A stretch of 64,000 nt of DNA. It comes from Candidatus Geothermarchaeum rappei. Lineage in GTDB: Archaea > Thermoproteota > Nitrososphaeria > Geothermarchaeales > JDFR-13. The DNA is taken from positions 415,820-479,819 of the forward strand of contig MTMB02000001.1 in the NCBI GenBank assembly GCA_002011085.2, read 5' to 3'. Below are positions 34,856 to 43,815 of the stretch, one piece after another (position 1 is the stretch's first letter; each line of letters starts with the position of its first letter). Position numbers and translations under genes: made by a program. The notes beneath the pieces were generated by a model. The model had not been told where the DNA came from. It ran no database searches and worked only from the letters and a program-made list of their open reading frames with translations.

Positions 34856-37150
34856 CTAACTCAACGGCATCCTACCTGCTATTGTAATCTGCCCTAGGGC
34901 AATCCCTCCATCACCAGGAGGAACATTATCGTTAGTTAAGAGCCTCACACCTTTTTCACGGCATTTCTGGCTTATCGCCTTAATAATAATAGTATTCACC
35001 GCTGCTCCTCCAGAGACTACTATTGAATTTCTAGCATATTTAAGCGCGATCTCAGCTAAGGCCTTTCCTAGACTCCATTGAATATTATATGCCAGCAGAT
35101 TCTTATCGAAGCCCTCATCTATATACATAAGCAAGTCTCTAAATAGAGCCGTGATATCTATTTTCCAGGTATCATCACCGTGTATTATGGGGGCTTCTAG
35201 AAATATCTCTCCAGGTGTAGAGGCGGCTTCCAGCTTCATAGCAGGCTCGCCCTCATATGTCCTTATATGGGCAATATCTAGTAACACGGATGCCGCGTCT
35301 AAAACCCTGCCCAGGCTTGATGACAATGGTCTTCCCAGCTGAATCTGCCTGAGAACTGCATTTAACTCATCAGGTTTTCTACCAGCCTTTTCGAGGAGTC
35401 TCCTCCTCTCCATAAACCTAGTCAACTCTTCTTCACTCAAAAACTGAGATAAGATGCCGGCCAATATCCTATATGGATAGTACGCTGCAGCGTCTCCTCC
35501 GGGCATGGGGAAATACTGAATATGCCCAATTCTTTTAAATTTCTCGTAGGAGGCTAGCAGAACCTCTCCACCCCATATATTCCCATCTATACCATATCCT
35601 GTTCCATCAATAGCTATGCCGACAATCTCACCATCTATCCTGTGCTCGGCCATCACAGACGCTATATGTGCCCAGTGATGCTGTATACGTATTATGTCAC
35701 TCCCATGTTTCTCTGCCCATTCCTCAGCTAGTCTCATGGTGGGATATCCAGGATGTAAGTCTACTGCTACAATTGCTTTTTTAGGATCTACTCTATATAA
35801 CCTAGACAGCCTCCTAAGATATATCTTAAGGTCTAGGAGCGTTCTAAAATCGTCACAGTCACCTATATATTGTGTGAGGACCGCTTTATCTTCAAATCCA
35901 ACTCCACCTGCATTCTGTAACATGGCGCCAAATGCAATAACCTCTCTATTAAGCTCTGAACCCAGTATCAACCAGTAGGGGGCATAGCCCCGTCCTCTTC
36001 TCAGCATACTCACCTTATCATATGTGAACCTTAGGACGGAGTCATCAACTCTATTAACTATCCTCCTATTATGTAGGAGATGGTAATCCACTATTCCTCT
36101 AAGTTTCTTAACCGCTTCATCATTTTTTATACACATCGGCTCTCCCGGGGGATTTCCACTAGTCATAATGGCGAACCCATCCCTTATCTCACCAAGTAAT
36201 ATATGATGGAGTGGAGTATATGGTAGAAATACCCCTAGATGAGCTAGTCCCGGGGCTATATATCTGCTTACATATCTCGAATCTTTTTTTGGCAGGAGTA
36301 GAATAGGATGCTGAGGGGTATTCAGTAGGTGTATAGCATCCTCATTTAGATAAACCAGTTTATCCAATACCTCTAAATCCCTTGCCATGATGGCGAAGGG
36401 CTTTTCTGGCCTTTTCTTCCTCTTTCTAAGCTCGATTACAACATCGTCTTCTGAGGCTAGGGCTGCTATATGGAAGCCTCCTATACCCTTGACAGAAAGT
36501 ATATTTCCCTCGTTAATCAATTTGGCAGCTTCGGAAATAGGGTCTCTACATTGAATTAGCCTTCCATCAGCATCTACCAGCCATATCTTGGGGCCGCATT
36601 CTGGACATGAGATTCCCTGGGCATGAAACCTCCTAATATTATCAGGGTCTTCATATTCACTTCTACATTTATCGCATAATGGGAAGTCCACCATACTAGT
36701 CTTATCCCTATCATATGGAATATCCTGCATTATACTATATCTCGGCCCACAATATGCACAGCTGTTAAACGGGTATCTATACCATCTGCTATTAGGGTTA
36801 TCAACCTCATCAATACATTCTCCACATACTGAGAAATCAGGTGGCACGATACTACGTAAAACACTCTTTTTGAGACTCGGCAGTATCTCAAATCCATTGT
36901 ATCCCTGTACCTCTGTATCTCTGATTCTAATATCATGTATCAATGCTACGGGAGGCAACTTTTCTCTAAGGAGCCTATGAAATTCTTCAATATCTTCTTC
37001 CAATCCCTCTATATGTATCTCAACCTCACTGCCGCCAAGGTTCCTAACGTAGCCCTTTACTCCTGATTTATACGCAATTCTATATATAAAGGGCCTAAAA
37101 CCAACTCCTTGAACGATTCCCAGGATAATTATCTTCTGTGCCTTTAACAT
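34856..37150 (-). CDS. hypF: Carbamoyltransferase HypF
   Basis: Turns carbamoyl phosphate into the thiocarbamate on HypE that becomes the cyanide ligand. Domains in order: acylphosphatase (VQGVGFRPFIYRIAY, residues 14-28), two zinc fingers (CGECIDEV...CAYCGPR and CDKC...CPECGP), YrdC-like ATP domain (SVKGIGGFHIA) and a Kae1-like domain (IQHHWAHIASVMAEH, then AIDGTGYGIDGNIWGGE). Length 764 aa is full. Its start overlaps the hypE stop by seven bases. Confidence 0.95.
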   Translation of the reverse strand: MLKAQKIIILGIVQGVGFRPFIYRIAYKSGVKGYVRNLGGSEVEIHIEGLEEDIEEFHRLLREKLPPVALIHDIRIRDTEVQGYNGFEILPSLKKSVLRSIVPPDFSVCGECIDEVDNPNSRWYRYPFNSCAYCGPRYSIMQDIPYDRDKTSMVDFPLCDKCRSEYEDPDNIRRFHAQGISCPECGPKIWLVDADGRLIQCRDPISEAAKLINEGNILSVKGIGGFHIAALASEDDVVIELRKRKKRPEKPFAIMARDLEVLDKLVYLNEDAIHLLNTPQHPILLLPKKDSRYVSRYIAPGLAHLGVFLPYTPLHHILLGEIRDGFAIMTSGNPPGEPMCIKNDEAVKKLRGIVDYHLLHNRRIVNRVDDSVLRFTYDKVSMLRRGRGYAPYWLILGSELNREVIAFGAMLQNAGGVGFEDKAVLTQYIGDCDDFRTLLDLKIYLRRLSRLYRVDPKKAIVAVDLHPGYPTMRLAEEWAEKHGSDIIRIQHHWAHIASVMAEHRIDGEIVGIAIDGTGYGIDGNIWGGEVLLASYEKFKRIGHIQYFPMPGGDAAAYYPYRILAGILSQFLSEEELTRFMERRRLLEKAGRKPDELNAVLRQIQLGRPLSSSLGRVLDAASVLLDIAHIRTYEGEPAMKLEAASTPGEIFLEAPIIHGDDTWKIDITALFRDLLMYIDEGFDKNLLAYNIQWSLGKALAEIALKYARNSIVVSGGAAVNTIIIKAISQKCREKGVRLLTNDNVPPGDGGIALGQITIAGRMPLS

Positions 37151-38187
37151 ATTCTCGGTACCAGCTCCCCTCTAGGCGCCTCCAATATCCTATATCCACC
37201 TACCACGCTCCTCAATAATACAATTCCCTTATACTTTTTGCTCTGCTTCACTTCTCCAATAATCACCGCATCCCTATATCCTAGGCTCCTTATCTCCTCT
37301 AGGATCTCTTCAGCTGCTGTTGGATCCACTCCTAGTAAGGCAACTCCTTCATTGGCAAGGCTCATCGGCTCAATCCCAAGCATTTCAGCATAGGATCTGA
37401 CAACCTCTCTTAATGGTATTCTAGACTCATCAACTACAATCACCGTATCCGTAGCTGCAGCCCAGTCGTTTAAAGCCATCGCAACTCCTCCTCTAGTAGG
37501 GTCTCTAGCAGCATGAACCTTATCAGGATACTTATCCAAAAGCATTGTCATAAGGTCGACCAGAGGTTTTGCGTCACTCTTCAATTCTCCTCCCTCGATA
37601 CTAAATCCATGTTGAAGAGCCAGTATTACAGCTCCATGTTCCCCAATTGGCCCTGTTAATATAATCTTATCCCCGGGCCTAAGTTCCTTATCAATAATTA
37701 GTTTATCGGCATAGCCGATTCCAACAACATTAATAACTATATTATCCAATGTATCCTTTGGCATTACCTTGAAGTCACCGCCTACGATAGCGACCCGATG
37801 TCTCTTGAATATCGATATCATCGTATCCACTATTTTCTTAAGATCCTCCTCAGGAAACCCCTCCTCCACAATTATACTGTCTAAGGCTGCCATAGGCCTT
37901 CCTCCAAGCATGAGGACATCGTTTATAGTTCCTGACGCGGCTAACCCCCCTATATTCGTCTCGGGGAAGAAAGGAGGGTTCACCGTATAGGAGTCAGTAG
38001 TGACGACAATATACCCGTCTCCCACTGGTATTGCAGCTGCATCATCAGGATAGTCTATTCCCAGTCCCTCGCCGATCTTCTTAAGATCCTCATCGACTTT
38101 GTTGAATATTAGTTTCTCCAGTATCTTCGTCGTCTCCACTCCTCCTGCTCCATGGGATAAAGTTATTTTACCCATCTCTATTTTCAC
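37144..38187 (-). CDS. hypE: Hydrogenase expression/formation protein HypE
   Basis: ATP-dependent dehydratase that converts its C-terminal thiocarbamate to thiocyanate, the cyanide donor for iron. Marks: ITLSHGAGG at the N-terminus, DDAAAIPVGDGYIVVTTDSY, GGDFKVM, and the C-terminal PRIC ending in the reactive cysteine. Length 347 aa. It overlaps hypC by 20 bases and hypF by seven; an internal ATG at 38175 would shorten the overlap. Confidence 0.95.
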   Translation of the reverse strand: MKIEMGKITLSHGAGGVETTKILEKLIFNKVDEDLKKIGEGLGIDYPDDAAAIPVGDGYIVVTTDSYTVNPPFFPETNIGGLAASGTINDVLMLGGRPMAALDSIIVEEGFPEEDLKKIVDTMISIFKRHRVAIVGGDFKVMPKDTLDNIVINVVGIGYADKLIIDKELRPGDKIILTGPIGEHGAVILALQHGFSIEGGELKSDAKPLVDLMTMLLDKYPDKVHAARDPTRGGVAMALNDWAAATDTVIVVDESRIPLREVVRSYAEMLGIEPMSLANEGVALLGVDPTAAEEILEEIRSLGYRDAVIIGEVKQSKKYKGIVLLRSVVGGYRILEAPRGELVPRIC

Positions 38188-38470
38188 CCAGTAGATATCT
38201 TATCCATTCCCTGACATTCTTCTCCGCCTCATCGGGATCCATTCCATCTTCAATAAGTGAATCCCTTAGGAGATCGCCATAAAGCTTCAATGTATTATCC
38301 AGCTCCTCTTCCTCAATTTTCCCAATTATTGTCCCTGCATGAACTATGACTAAGTCTCCAGGTTTGATATCTGTGTTTATTACTAGAACATCTTTTATTG
38401 AACCGCCGAAATCCACTTTAGCCATAACCCCATCTGTCTCCAAAACCTTTGCAGGTACTCCCCAACACAT
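38168..38470 (-). CDS. hypC: Hydrogenase assembly chaperone HypC
   Basis: Small OB-fold chaperone that carries the Fe(CN)2CO unit with HypD to the large subunit. The essential N-terminal Cys is present (MCWGVPAKV; Cys2). At 100 aa it is longer than the usual 75-90 aa, with a helical acidic tail (DGMDPDEAEKNVREWIRYL). It sits six bases after hypD. Confidence 0.93.
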   Translation of the reverse strand: MCWGVPAKVLETDGVMAKVDFGGSIKDVLVINTDIKPGDLVIVHAGTIIGKIEEEELDNTLKLYGDLLRDSLIEDGMDPDEAEKNVREWIRYLLGENRDG

Positions 38471-38476
38471 TTGTCA

Positions 38477-39679
38477 TCACCATAATCCAAGTGACTTCGC
38501 TATTTCATCAGCCTTTCCACCGCCACCAAACCTCGCCCAGACAGCGCATGTCCCCTCTAATGAGACCATACAAGGGCCCATAGGCCTCTCAGGAGTACAG
38601 GCCTTTAGAAACAAGCTGCAGTCAACTGGTTTTTTAAGACCCAAAACAACTTCTGCACACTTACATGAGGGATGAAGATCATCGACCCAACTATCTTTTT
38701 CAGGCTCTTTAATACCAAATCTGGTGTATGCATCGTAACCTAGGTGTTCATCCCTCAGCTTAAGGCCACTATCAGGTATGAATCCGATGCCTCTCCAAGA
38801 CGCCTCATGTTTATAGAAGACATTATACATGTATTCTAGGGCTTGTTGATTACCTGTATATCTAACTATCCTCTTATACTCCACCTCAACCCCGGCCTTC
38901 TCCTCACATATCATTTTAAGTATCATTGCTATTGACAGAAGAAGGTCTGTAGGCTCGAATCCAGAGACAACCGTAGGTATCTTATATTTCCTCGAGATCT
39001 CGTCCCATGGAGCAGCTCCTATTATTGTTGATACGTGTCCGGGGGCGACGATACCATTAACAGGCTCCAAGCCTCTCTCTATAACCGCTGATAAAGCGTA
39101 GTCTGCGGCAGGAGGCGTTAACCTCAGGACACTTAGTAAGTAAAGGCCTTCTGGAACCATATTATTAAATATGGGAACCGCGTAACTGGGCGCTGTGGTC
39201 TCAAAACCTATCCCTAGAAATACCGCTTCATTTACCCTACCCTTGTTTTCTCTAAAGTGTTTGATGGCGTCTAGAAAGCTGTATACAATTTCAATTTCTC
39301 CTCCAAGAGCCTTCGCCTCTGAGAGGCTAGCCGCTCCATTAACTTTAGTCACAGTCGGTAGTTTATAGGCGTCGCCAAAAACATATATTAGTACTCCCTC
39401 AAGCGAAAGCCTAATCGCCTCCTCGATATACTTACTGGGTGTGATGCATACTGGACAGCCGGGGCCAGCAACCAACTCTATCTCTGGAGGCAATAGACTT
39501 CTAATGCCATAATGTACAGTTGTCCATTCATGAGTGCCGCAGAAATTCATTATCTTAACTCTATCAAGCCCCTTCCTAACGAGTTTCTCAGTATATTTCT
39601 CAATTAAGTTCTTTACTCTATTGGCTAGCTCTATATTATCTCTAAAAATCTTGATTAACTGCTGTAGGGAGAGCGTCAT
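38477..39679 (-). CDS. hypD: Hydrogenase formation protein HypD
   Basis: Fe-S scaffold protein that assembles Fe(CN)2CO. Motifs are MNFCGTHEWTT, VAGPGCPVC, GIGFETTAPSYA and the C-terminal Cys cluster (HPSCKCAEV, then CMVSLEGTCAVW). The length of 400 aa is slightly above the usual 360-380. It is the first gene of the hypDCEFAB transcription unit; its promoter shares the 39680-39797 gap with a small divergent gene. Confidence 0.94.
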   Translation of the reverse strand: MTLSLQQLIKIFRDNIELANRVKNLIEKYTEKLVRKGLDRVKIMNFCGTHEWTTVHYGIRSLLPPEIELVAGPGCPVCITPSKYIEEAIRLSLEGVLIYVFGDAYKLPTVTKVNGAASLSEAKALGGEIEIVYSFLDAIKHFRENKGRVNEAVFLGIGFETTAPSYAVPIFNNMVPEGLYLLSVLRLTPPAADYALSAVIERGLEPVNGIVAPGHVSTIIGAAPWDEISRKYKIPTVVSGFEPTDLLLSIAMILKMICEEKAGVEVEYKRIVRYTGNQQALEYMYNVFYKHEASWRGIGFIPDSGLKLRDEHLGYDAYTRFGIKEPEKDSWVDDLHPSCKCAEVVLGLKKPVDCSLFLKACTPERPMGPCMVSLEGTCAVWARFGGGGKADEIAKSLGLW

Positions 39680-39797
39680 TCCTAATAATTAATTTTTGTC
39701 ATCGAGGTATTATATTCCTTTCCCAGTATCCGTATTTTAAAAAACCAAGATGGTTTTTATAGGCTTATCAATGTATAAATATTGTTTGGAGATTGAT

Positions 39798-40100
39798 ATG
39801 GAGCTCACAAATAGTGTTATGGAGCTTATATCAGAACATTACAAGCCATATGGATTGGACAAGGATGTATTAAGGCTGATTGAAGAGACTAGTAGAGAGC
39901 TTGAAAAAGACGGTATTGAGCTAACGGAGGAACTTATTCTGAAGGGCCTCAGACTTATGCTTGATCTTGCTGAGAGTGAAGCGTTGCGGCATAATAATAT
40001 AGAGCGGTTTGGGTATTTCCTATCAAAGGCTGTTCAGAAGAAGGTGTTGAAAAACTACCTCACTATCTATATAAGATTCAAAGGAGTATCTGGAGATTAG
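39798..40100 (+). CDS. Small helical hypothetical protein
   Basis: A protein of about 100 aa, predicted all-helical and charged, with no motif I recognise. The ATG at 39798 is preceded by GGAGAT (seven bases away); in-frame ATGs at 39771 and 39750 would give a longer form. It is divergent from hypD and its stop overlaps the convergent etfA stop by four bases. A link with hydrogenase is possible only by position. Confidence 0.5.
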   Translation: MELTNSVMELISEHYKPYGLDKDVLRLIEETSRELEKDGIELTEELILKGLRLMLDLAESEALRHNNIERFGYFLSKAVQKKVLKNYLTIYIRFKGVSGD

Positions 40101-41170
40101 AGGCTAGGTTTATTGGACCCCGATTTTTTCATCTTCATCTCATTAATGACTTCGATTAACGCCGGTATAATCTCCTTATAATCACCTACTATGCCATAAT
40201 CCGCATTCTCGAATATAGGTGCATCTGGATCAATATTTATCGCGACTACCCTCTTTGCCTCCCTAATACCAAATATGTGTTGTGCTGCTCCACTGATTCC
40301 TACGGCGAAGTAGATATTGGGTTTAACGGTTTTACCTGTCTGGCCTACCTGCCTATCATGAGGAATCCAGCCTGCGTCAACAGCCTTCCTAGATCCGGCG
40401 ATTACTCCGCCTAGAAGCTCTGCAAGTTCTTCTAATAGCTTGAATCCTTCTTTAGATCCTAGTCCCTTTCCACCAGATACGATGATATCCGCCTTCTCTA
40501 TAGGTATATCCTCAGTCTTCTCAATTGGAATATATTCTAGATACTCCATCCTGGAGTCTAGTACCTCCTTAATAGTCTCCTCTATAACCTCTCCATCCCT
40601 ATTTTCATTCCTCTCTGGAGTGGGGAAGATATTCGGCCTTACACTTCCCATAACCGGCCTCCGGTTCCTCGTCTTGATATGAGCCAGCATCCAAGCTCCG
40701 AATGGAGGCCTAATTAAAATAATGTCCCCAGTTTCTTTATCCACCTCAATAGATGTTAGATCGGCTGTTATCCCGGTCTTCAGATTATTCGCTATATAAG
40801 GTGCTAATTCACGTCCCCTCATGGTTCCTCCGACGAGGAGCGCCTCGGGTTTATGCTTTTTAGCCAGTTTGTAGACTACGTCTCCATATAGATTTGGATA
40901 ATATTTCTCAAGCCTGGGGTCGTCTACTACAAATACTTTATCTGCGCCATAGTATATGGGTTCCTTAGCCAGCTTCTTAACGCCATAGCCTATGATAACT
41001 GCACCTACATAGGTATCCAGTTCATCTGCAATTCTCCTAGCCTCTCCAAGTAGCTGGAGACTAGCCTCATGTATATTGCCGTTCTCAATCTCTACATATA
41101 CCCATATCCCTCTATACTCCATTGGATTTATGGGCTCCCACTCGGAACACAACATTTTTTTACTAGCCAT
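40097..41170 (-). CDS. fixB: Electron transfer flavoprotein alpha subunit (EtfA/FixB)
   Basis: FAD-binding subunit of the electron transfer flavoprotein. The C-terminal FAD domain shows VSGGKGLGSKEGF, GGVIAGSRKAVDAGWIP, RQVGQTGKTVKPNIYFAVG and ISGAAQHIFGI. The N-terminal domain covers about 1-200. The ATG at 41170 is chosen because GGGAGGGGTG lies just upstream and it removes an overlap with etfB; the longer form from 41209 is unlikely. It is the last gene of a fixC-fixX-fixA-fixB operon. Confidence 0.92.
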   Translation of the reverse strand: MASKKMLCSEWEPINPMEYRGIWVYVEIENGNIHEASLQLLGEARRIADELDTYVGAVIIGYGVKKLAKEPIYYGADKVFVVDDPRLEKYYPNLYGDVVYKLAKKHKPEALLVGGTMRGRELAPYIANNLKTGITADLTSIEVDKETGDIILIRPPFGAWMLAHIKTRNRRPVMGSVRPNIFPTPERNENRDGEVIEETIKEVLDSRMEYLEYIPIEKTEDIPIEKADIIVSGGKGLGSKEGFKLLEELAELLGGVIAGSRKAVDAGWIPHDRQVGQTGKTVKPNIYFAVGISGAAQHIFGIREAKRVVAINIDPDAPIFENADYGIVGDYKEIIPALIEVINEMKMKKSGSNKPSL

Positions 41171-41183
41171 GTTACACCCCTCC

Positions 41184-41993
41184 CTATAAATCCAGTAGTC
41201 CCTCCTCAATCAGCTTATTTAGCAACCATCTAGCAGCCTCCTTAGGGTCACTGCCTTGGAAAACCTCATTTTTCCTCGGGACTTTGGGGACAAAATCAAT
41301 TCCTGATACGACTGTAGGGGATCCTCTTAAACCAGCGCAATTTGGGTCGATATCCAAGTCTTTAATAGACCATATCTCTATAGGCTTTTCCATCTTAGCC
41401 CTAAGCTTCTCCGAGAGCCTTATCCTCCTAGGGTTAAATGTATGCATTGCTATTGATATCACGGCAGGTAGTCTTATCCTATATTTTTCATATGCGTTTT
41501 CCAGGATTCTAGTTACTTTAAGAGTCTCCCCATCATCTTCTAAAACCGCGTCAACAACATAATACACATAGGGCAGATCTAGCCAAGAAGCTACTTGTGC
41601 ACCTATGTGAGCTGTAGAACTATCTATGGTCTCATGACCCATTATAACTAGATCAAATTTTCCTACCTTCTCAATTACCTTTGCTAAGACATAGGATGTG
41701 GCCAACGTATCGGCCCCTGCAAAGGCCCTGTCTGAAGCTAGTATGCCTCTGTCAACCCCCATGCCAATCACATGTTCAAGGCCTGCCAATGCCGATGGAG
41801 GGGCCATTGATATTGCTGTAACCGATCCGCCATATCTATCCTTTAGCTTAAGAGCCATCTCAACCGCCGTTAAGTCATGGGGATTAACTACACTGGGTAT
41901 TCCCTCTCTGATAAGGGTTCCAGTCTTCGGGTCTATGTTTACGGCTGTCGTATTTGGAACCCATTTTATACCGACTATTATATCCAACGGCAT
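41184..41993 (-). CDS. fixA: Electron transfer flavoprotein beta subunit (EtfB/FixA)
   Basis: Partner of EtfA. Visible are IVGIKWVPNTTAV at the N-terminus, NPHDLTAVEMALKLKD and the VIMGHETIDSSTAHIGAQVA segment near the nucleotide site. The length of 269 aa agrees with FixA-type subunits. In EtfABCX complexes this subunit binds the bifurcating FAD and NADH with EtfA. It lies 20 bases after fixX. Confidence 0.92.
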   Translation of the reverse strand: MPLDIIVGIKWVPNTTAVNIDPKTGTLIREGIPSVVNPHDLTAVEMALKLKDRYGGSVTAISMAPPSALAGLEHVIGMGVDRGILASDRAFAGADTLATSYVLAKVIEKVGKFDLVIMGHETIDSSTAHIGAQVASWLDLPYVYYVVDAVLEDDGETLKVTRILENAYEKYRIRLPAVISIAMHTFNPRRIRLSEKLRAKMEKPIEIWSIKDLDIDPNCAGLRGSPTVVSGIDFVPKVPRKNEVFQGSDPKEAARWLLNKLIEEGLLDL

Positions 41994-42013
41994 TTACCCA
42001 ATTCACCCCATAG

Positions 42014-42310
42014 TCAACTAAATCTAAAGTGGATCCCCCTTCCACTAGTTGGGTATCTCCATTTAATCGCCTCCTCTGGGCATACTATCCTACAGGTACC
42101 GCATTCCAGGCATCCCTCGTAGCTAAATAGAACCTTGTCATCCACCATTGTATAGCATTCCGCTGGGCAGAGTCTTACACACGGCTTATATTCACATTTG
42201 GCACATTTAGAGGTGTCGACTATTATATGGGCTTCGTAGTCAACATCCCAAACATTATTATTTAGTATATCCTCTATCCTAAGCTTCTTCCTAACCACTT
42301 TCGTATTCAT
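42014..42310 (-). CDS. fixX: Ferredoxin-like protein FixX/EtfX
   Basis: A 98-aa ferredoxin-like partner of FixC. Two complete [4Fe-4S] ligand sets are visible: CAKCEYKPCVRLCP and CLECGTCRIVCP. It would carry electrons between the flavoprotein and quinone. The start overlaps the fixC stop by four bases. FixX proteins in nitrogen-fixing bacteria have a degenerate first site; here both sites keep all four cysteines. Confidence 0.9.
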   Translation of the reverse strand: MNTKVVRKKLRIEDILNNNVWDVDYEAHIIVDTSKCAKCEYKPCVRLCPAECYTMVDDKVLFSYEGCLECGTCRIVCPEEAIKWRYPTSGRGIHFRFS

Positions 42311-43593
42311 AGCTTCTTACTCACCTCATAAAGATCCCTTAATAGAGTGAACCAACCCACTTTACCCTCCTTAGCCCTTTTAATGGCCTCCAGGATCTTA
42401 GGAGACTCATAATCGATGTGGAAAAGTTCCCTAGCAATATGATTAGCTAAAGAAGGATATAACTCGAATAACCTTTCTTTCTTCATTAAGCTGTGAACAT
42501 CCTTGAACTTTTTGAGCTGTTTTAGGATAAAACTCTCCTCTAGATACTTTTTATAGACCGATAGATTCTCCTCGCTATATCCGCCATTGTCATGACCATA
42601 TTCCACAGCTTTGGCCGCTAAGTATCCAGAGTACGCCGCGAAGTCGACTCCTCTATACGTATATCCAAGGTTTAATAGGAATCCCCCTGCGTCACCCGCT
42701 ATCAACAATCCGTTATAATATGGTTTTGAGGGCATTATACTTCCTATGTCTTCAGGTATTAGGTGTGAAGAGTATTCCATTATCCTCCCTTCTCTAATAT
42801 ACTTATTTAGTAGGGGATGGAGCCTAAGTTCCTCAATATAATTGGAAATATGTCTATCAACCTTATATATCGCATCTTTAAGATAGACGACTAGACCTAG
42901 ACTTACAGAGTCCCTATTCGTATATATGAAAGCTCCTCCAGGAACTCCTTTTGTAACGTCTCCCATAAGAATCCATGCAAGCCCTTCATTACCCTCTAAA
43001 CCGAAATTAGTGTTTATCTCCTCGGCACTAAGCTTGATAACCTCCTTTATACCTAAAGCAACTTGACTTGGTCTTAACTTGGGGACGATGCCAGATCTCT
43101 CAAGTACAAGCCTATTGATGCCCTCGGCATCGATAACTACATCGGTCTTCAAAACCTCTTCTCCCACGACTATCCCTTTTACAAAGTCATCTTCTATATA
43201 GAGCCTATCAACGGTGACCTCGTTTAGTAGAAGGGCGCCCGCCTCCTCCGCCTGCTTAGCCATCCATCCAGATAATTGAGTTAGATAAGTTGTGAAACTC
43301 TTACTATCCCTAGCCTCATATTCTAGAGTAGTCATATTATCTCCATCTACTAAAGACACCCGTTCTCTAGTGACCCATCTATGTATAGGGGCCTTATTCT
43401 CGAAATCTGGATATATCTCCTTAAGTGGGGATACATATACTCTCCCACCAAACATATTCTTTGCGCCTGGGGTTCTTCCTCTCTCAACCAACAATACCTT
43501 GAATCCTCTCTTGGCTAGGGTATATGCGGCTGAGGAGCCGGCCGGCCCAGCGCCAACGACCACAACGTCAAACCTGTAGGAGGCGACATCCAT
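42307..43593 (-). CDS. fixC: FixC/EtfC-type ETF:quinone oxidoreductase
   Basis: FAD-dependent membrane-associated dehydrogenase that passes electrons to quinone. The N-terminal dinucleotide motif VVVGAGPAGSSAAYTLAKR (residues 10-28), the LVERGRTPGAKN strand and the later LIAGDAGGFLLN motif are intact. The ATG at 43593 with GGTGA upstream gives 428 aa; a longer in-frame form from 43671 adds 26 residues that are not family-like. It heads the fixCXAB operon. Confidence 0.9.
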   Translation of the reverse strand: MDVASYRFDVVVVGAGPAGSSAAYTLAKRGFKVLLVERGRTPGAKNMFGGRVYVSPLKEIYPDFENKAPIHRWVTRERVSLVDGDNMTTLEYEARDSKSFTTYLTQLSGWMAKQAEEAGALLLNEVTVDRLYIEDDFVKGIVVGEEVLKTDVVIDAEGINRLVLERSGIVPKLRPSQVALGIKEVIKLSAEEINTNFGLEGNEGLAWILMGDVTKGVPGGAFIYTNRDSVSLGLVVYLKDAIYKVDRHISNYIEELRLHPLLNKYIREGRIMEYSSHLIPEDIGSIMPSKPYYNGLLIAGDAGGFLLNLGYTYRGVDFAAYSGYLAAKAVEYGHDNGGYSEENLSVYKKYLEESFILKQLKKFKDVHSLMKKERLFELYPSLANHIARELFHIDYESPKILEAIKRAKEGKVGWFTLLRDLYEVSKKL

Positions 43594-43660
43594 TTTATTC
43601 ACCACTGTTATACCACAACTTTTTATTATTTTTCTCATTTTATATGAGGTCAAATATATA

Positions 43661-43681
43661 ATTCGAGACAACTTCTCGAAT
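43661..43681. repeat. 21-bp 8-5-8 inverted repeat upstream of the fix operon
   Basis: ATTCGAGA-CAACT-TCTCGAAT is a perfect inverted repeat lying 68-88 bp before the fixC ATG. It is set in AT-rich DNA but has a GC-containing core, which makes chance less likely. It may be an operator for the fixCXAB operon. The rest of the 43682-43815 gap is AT-rich, with no other structure seen. Confidence 0.5.
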
Positions 43682-43815
43682 ATATATAGTTAAAAAATCG
43701 CGTTCCTTTCTATATAAATCTCTTTAAATATTTAAATTTTCTATCAAAGATATATGTATTAGGCATATTCCTATAAATTTTTTAGGTAAATTATTATACT
43801 AAAAAATATATTGTT

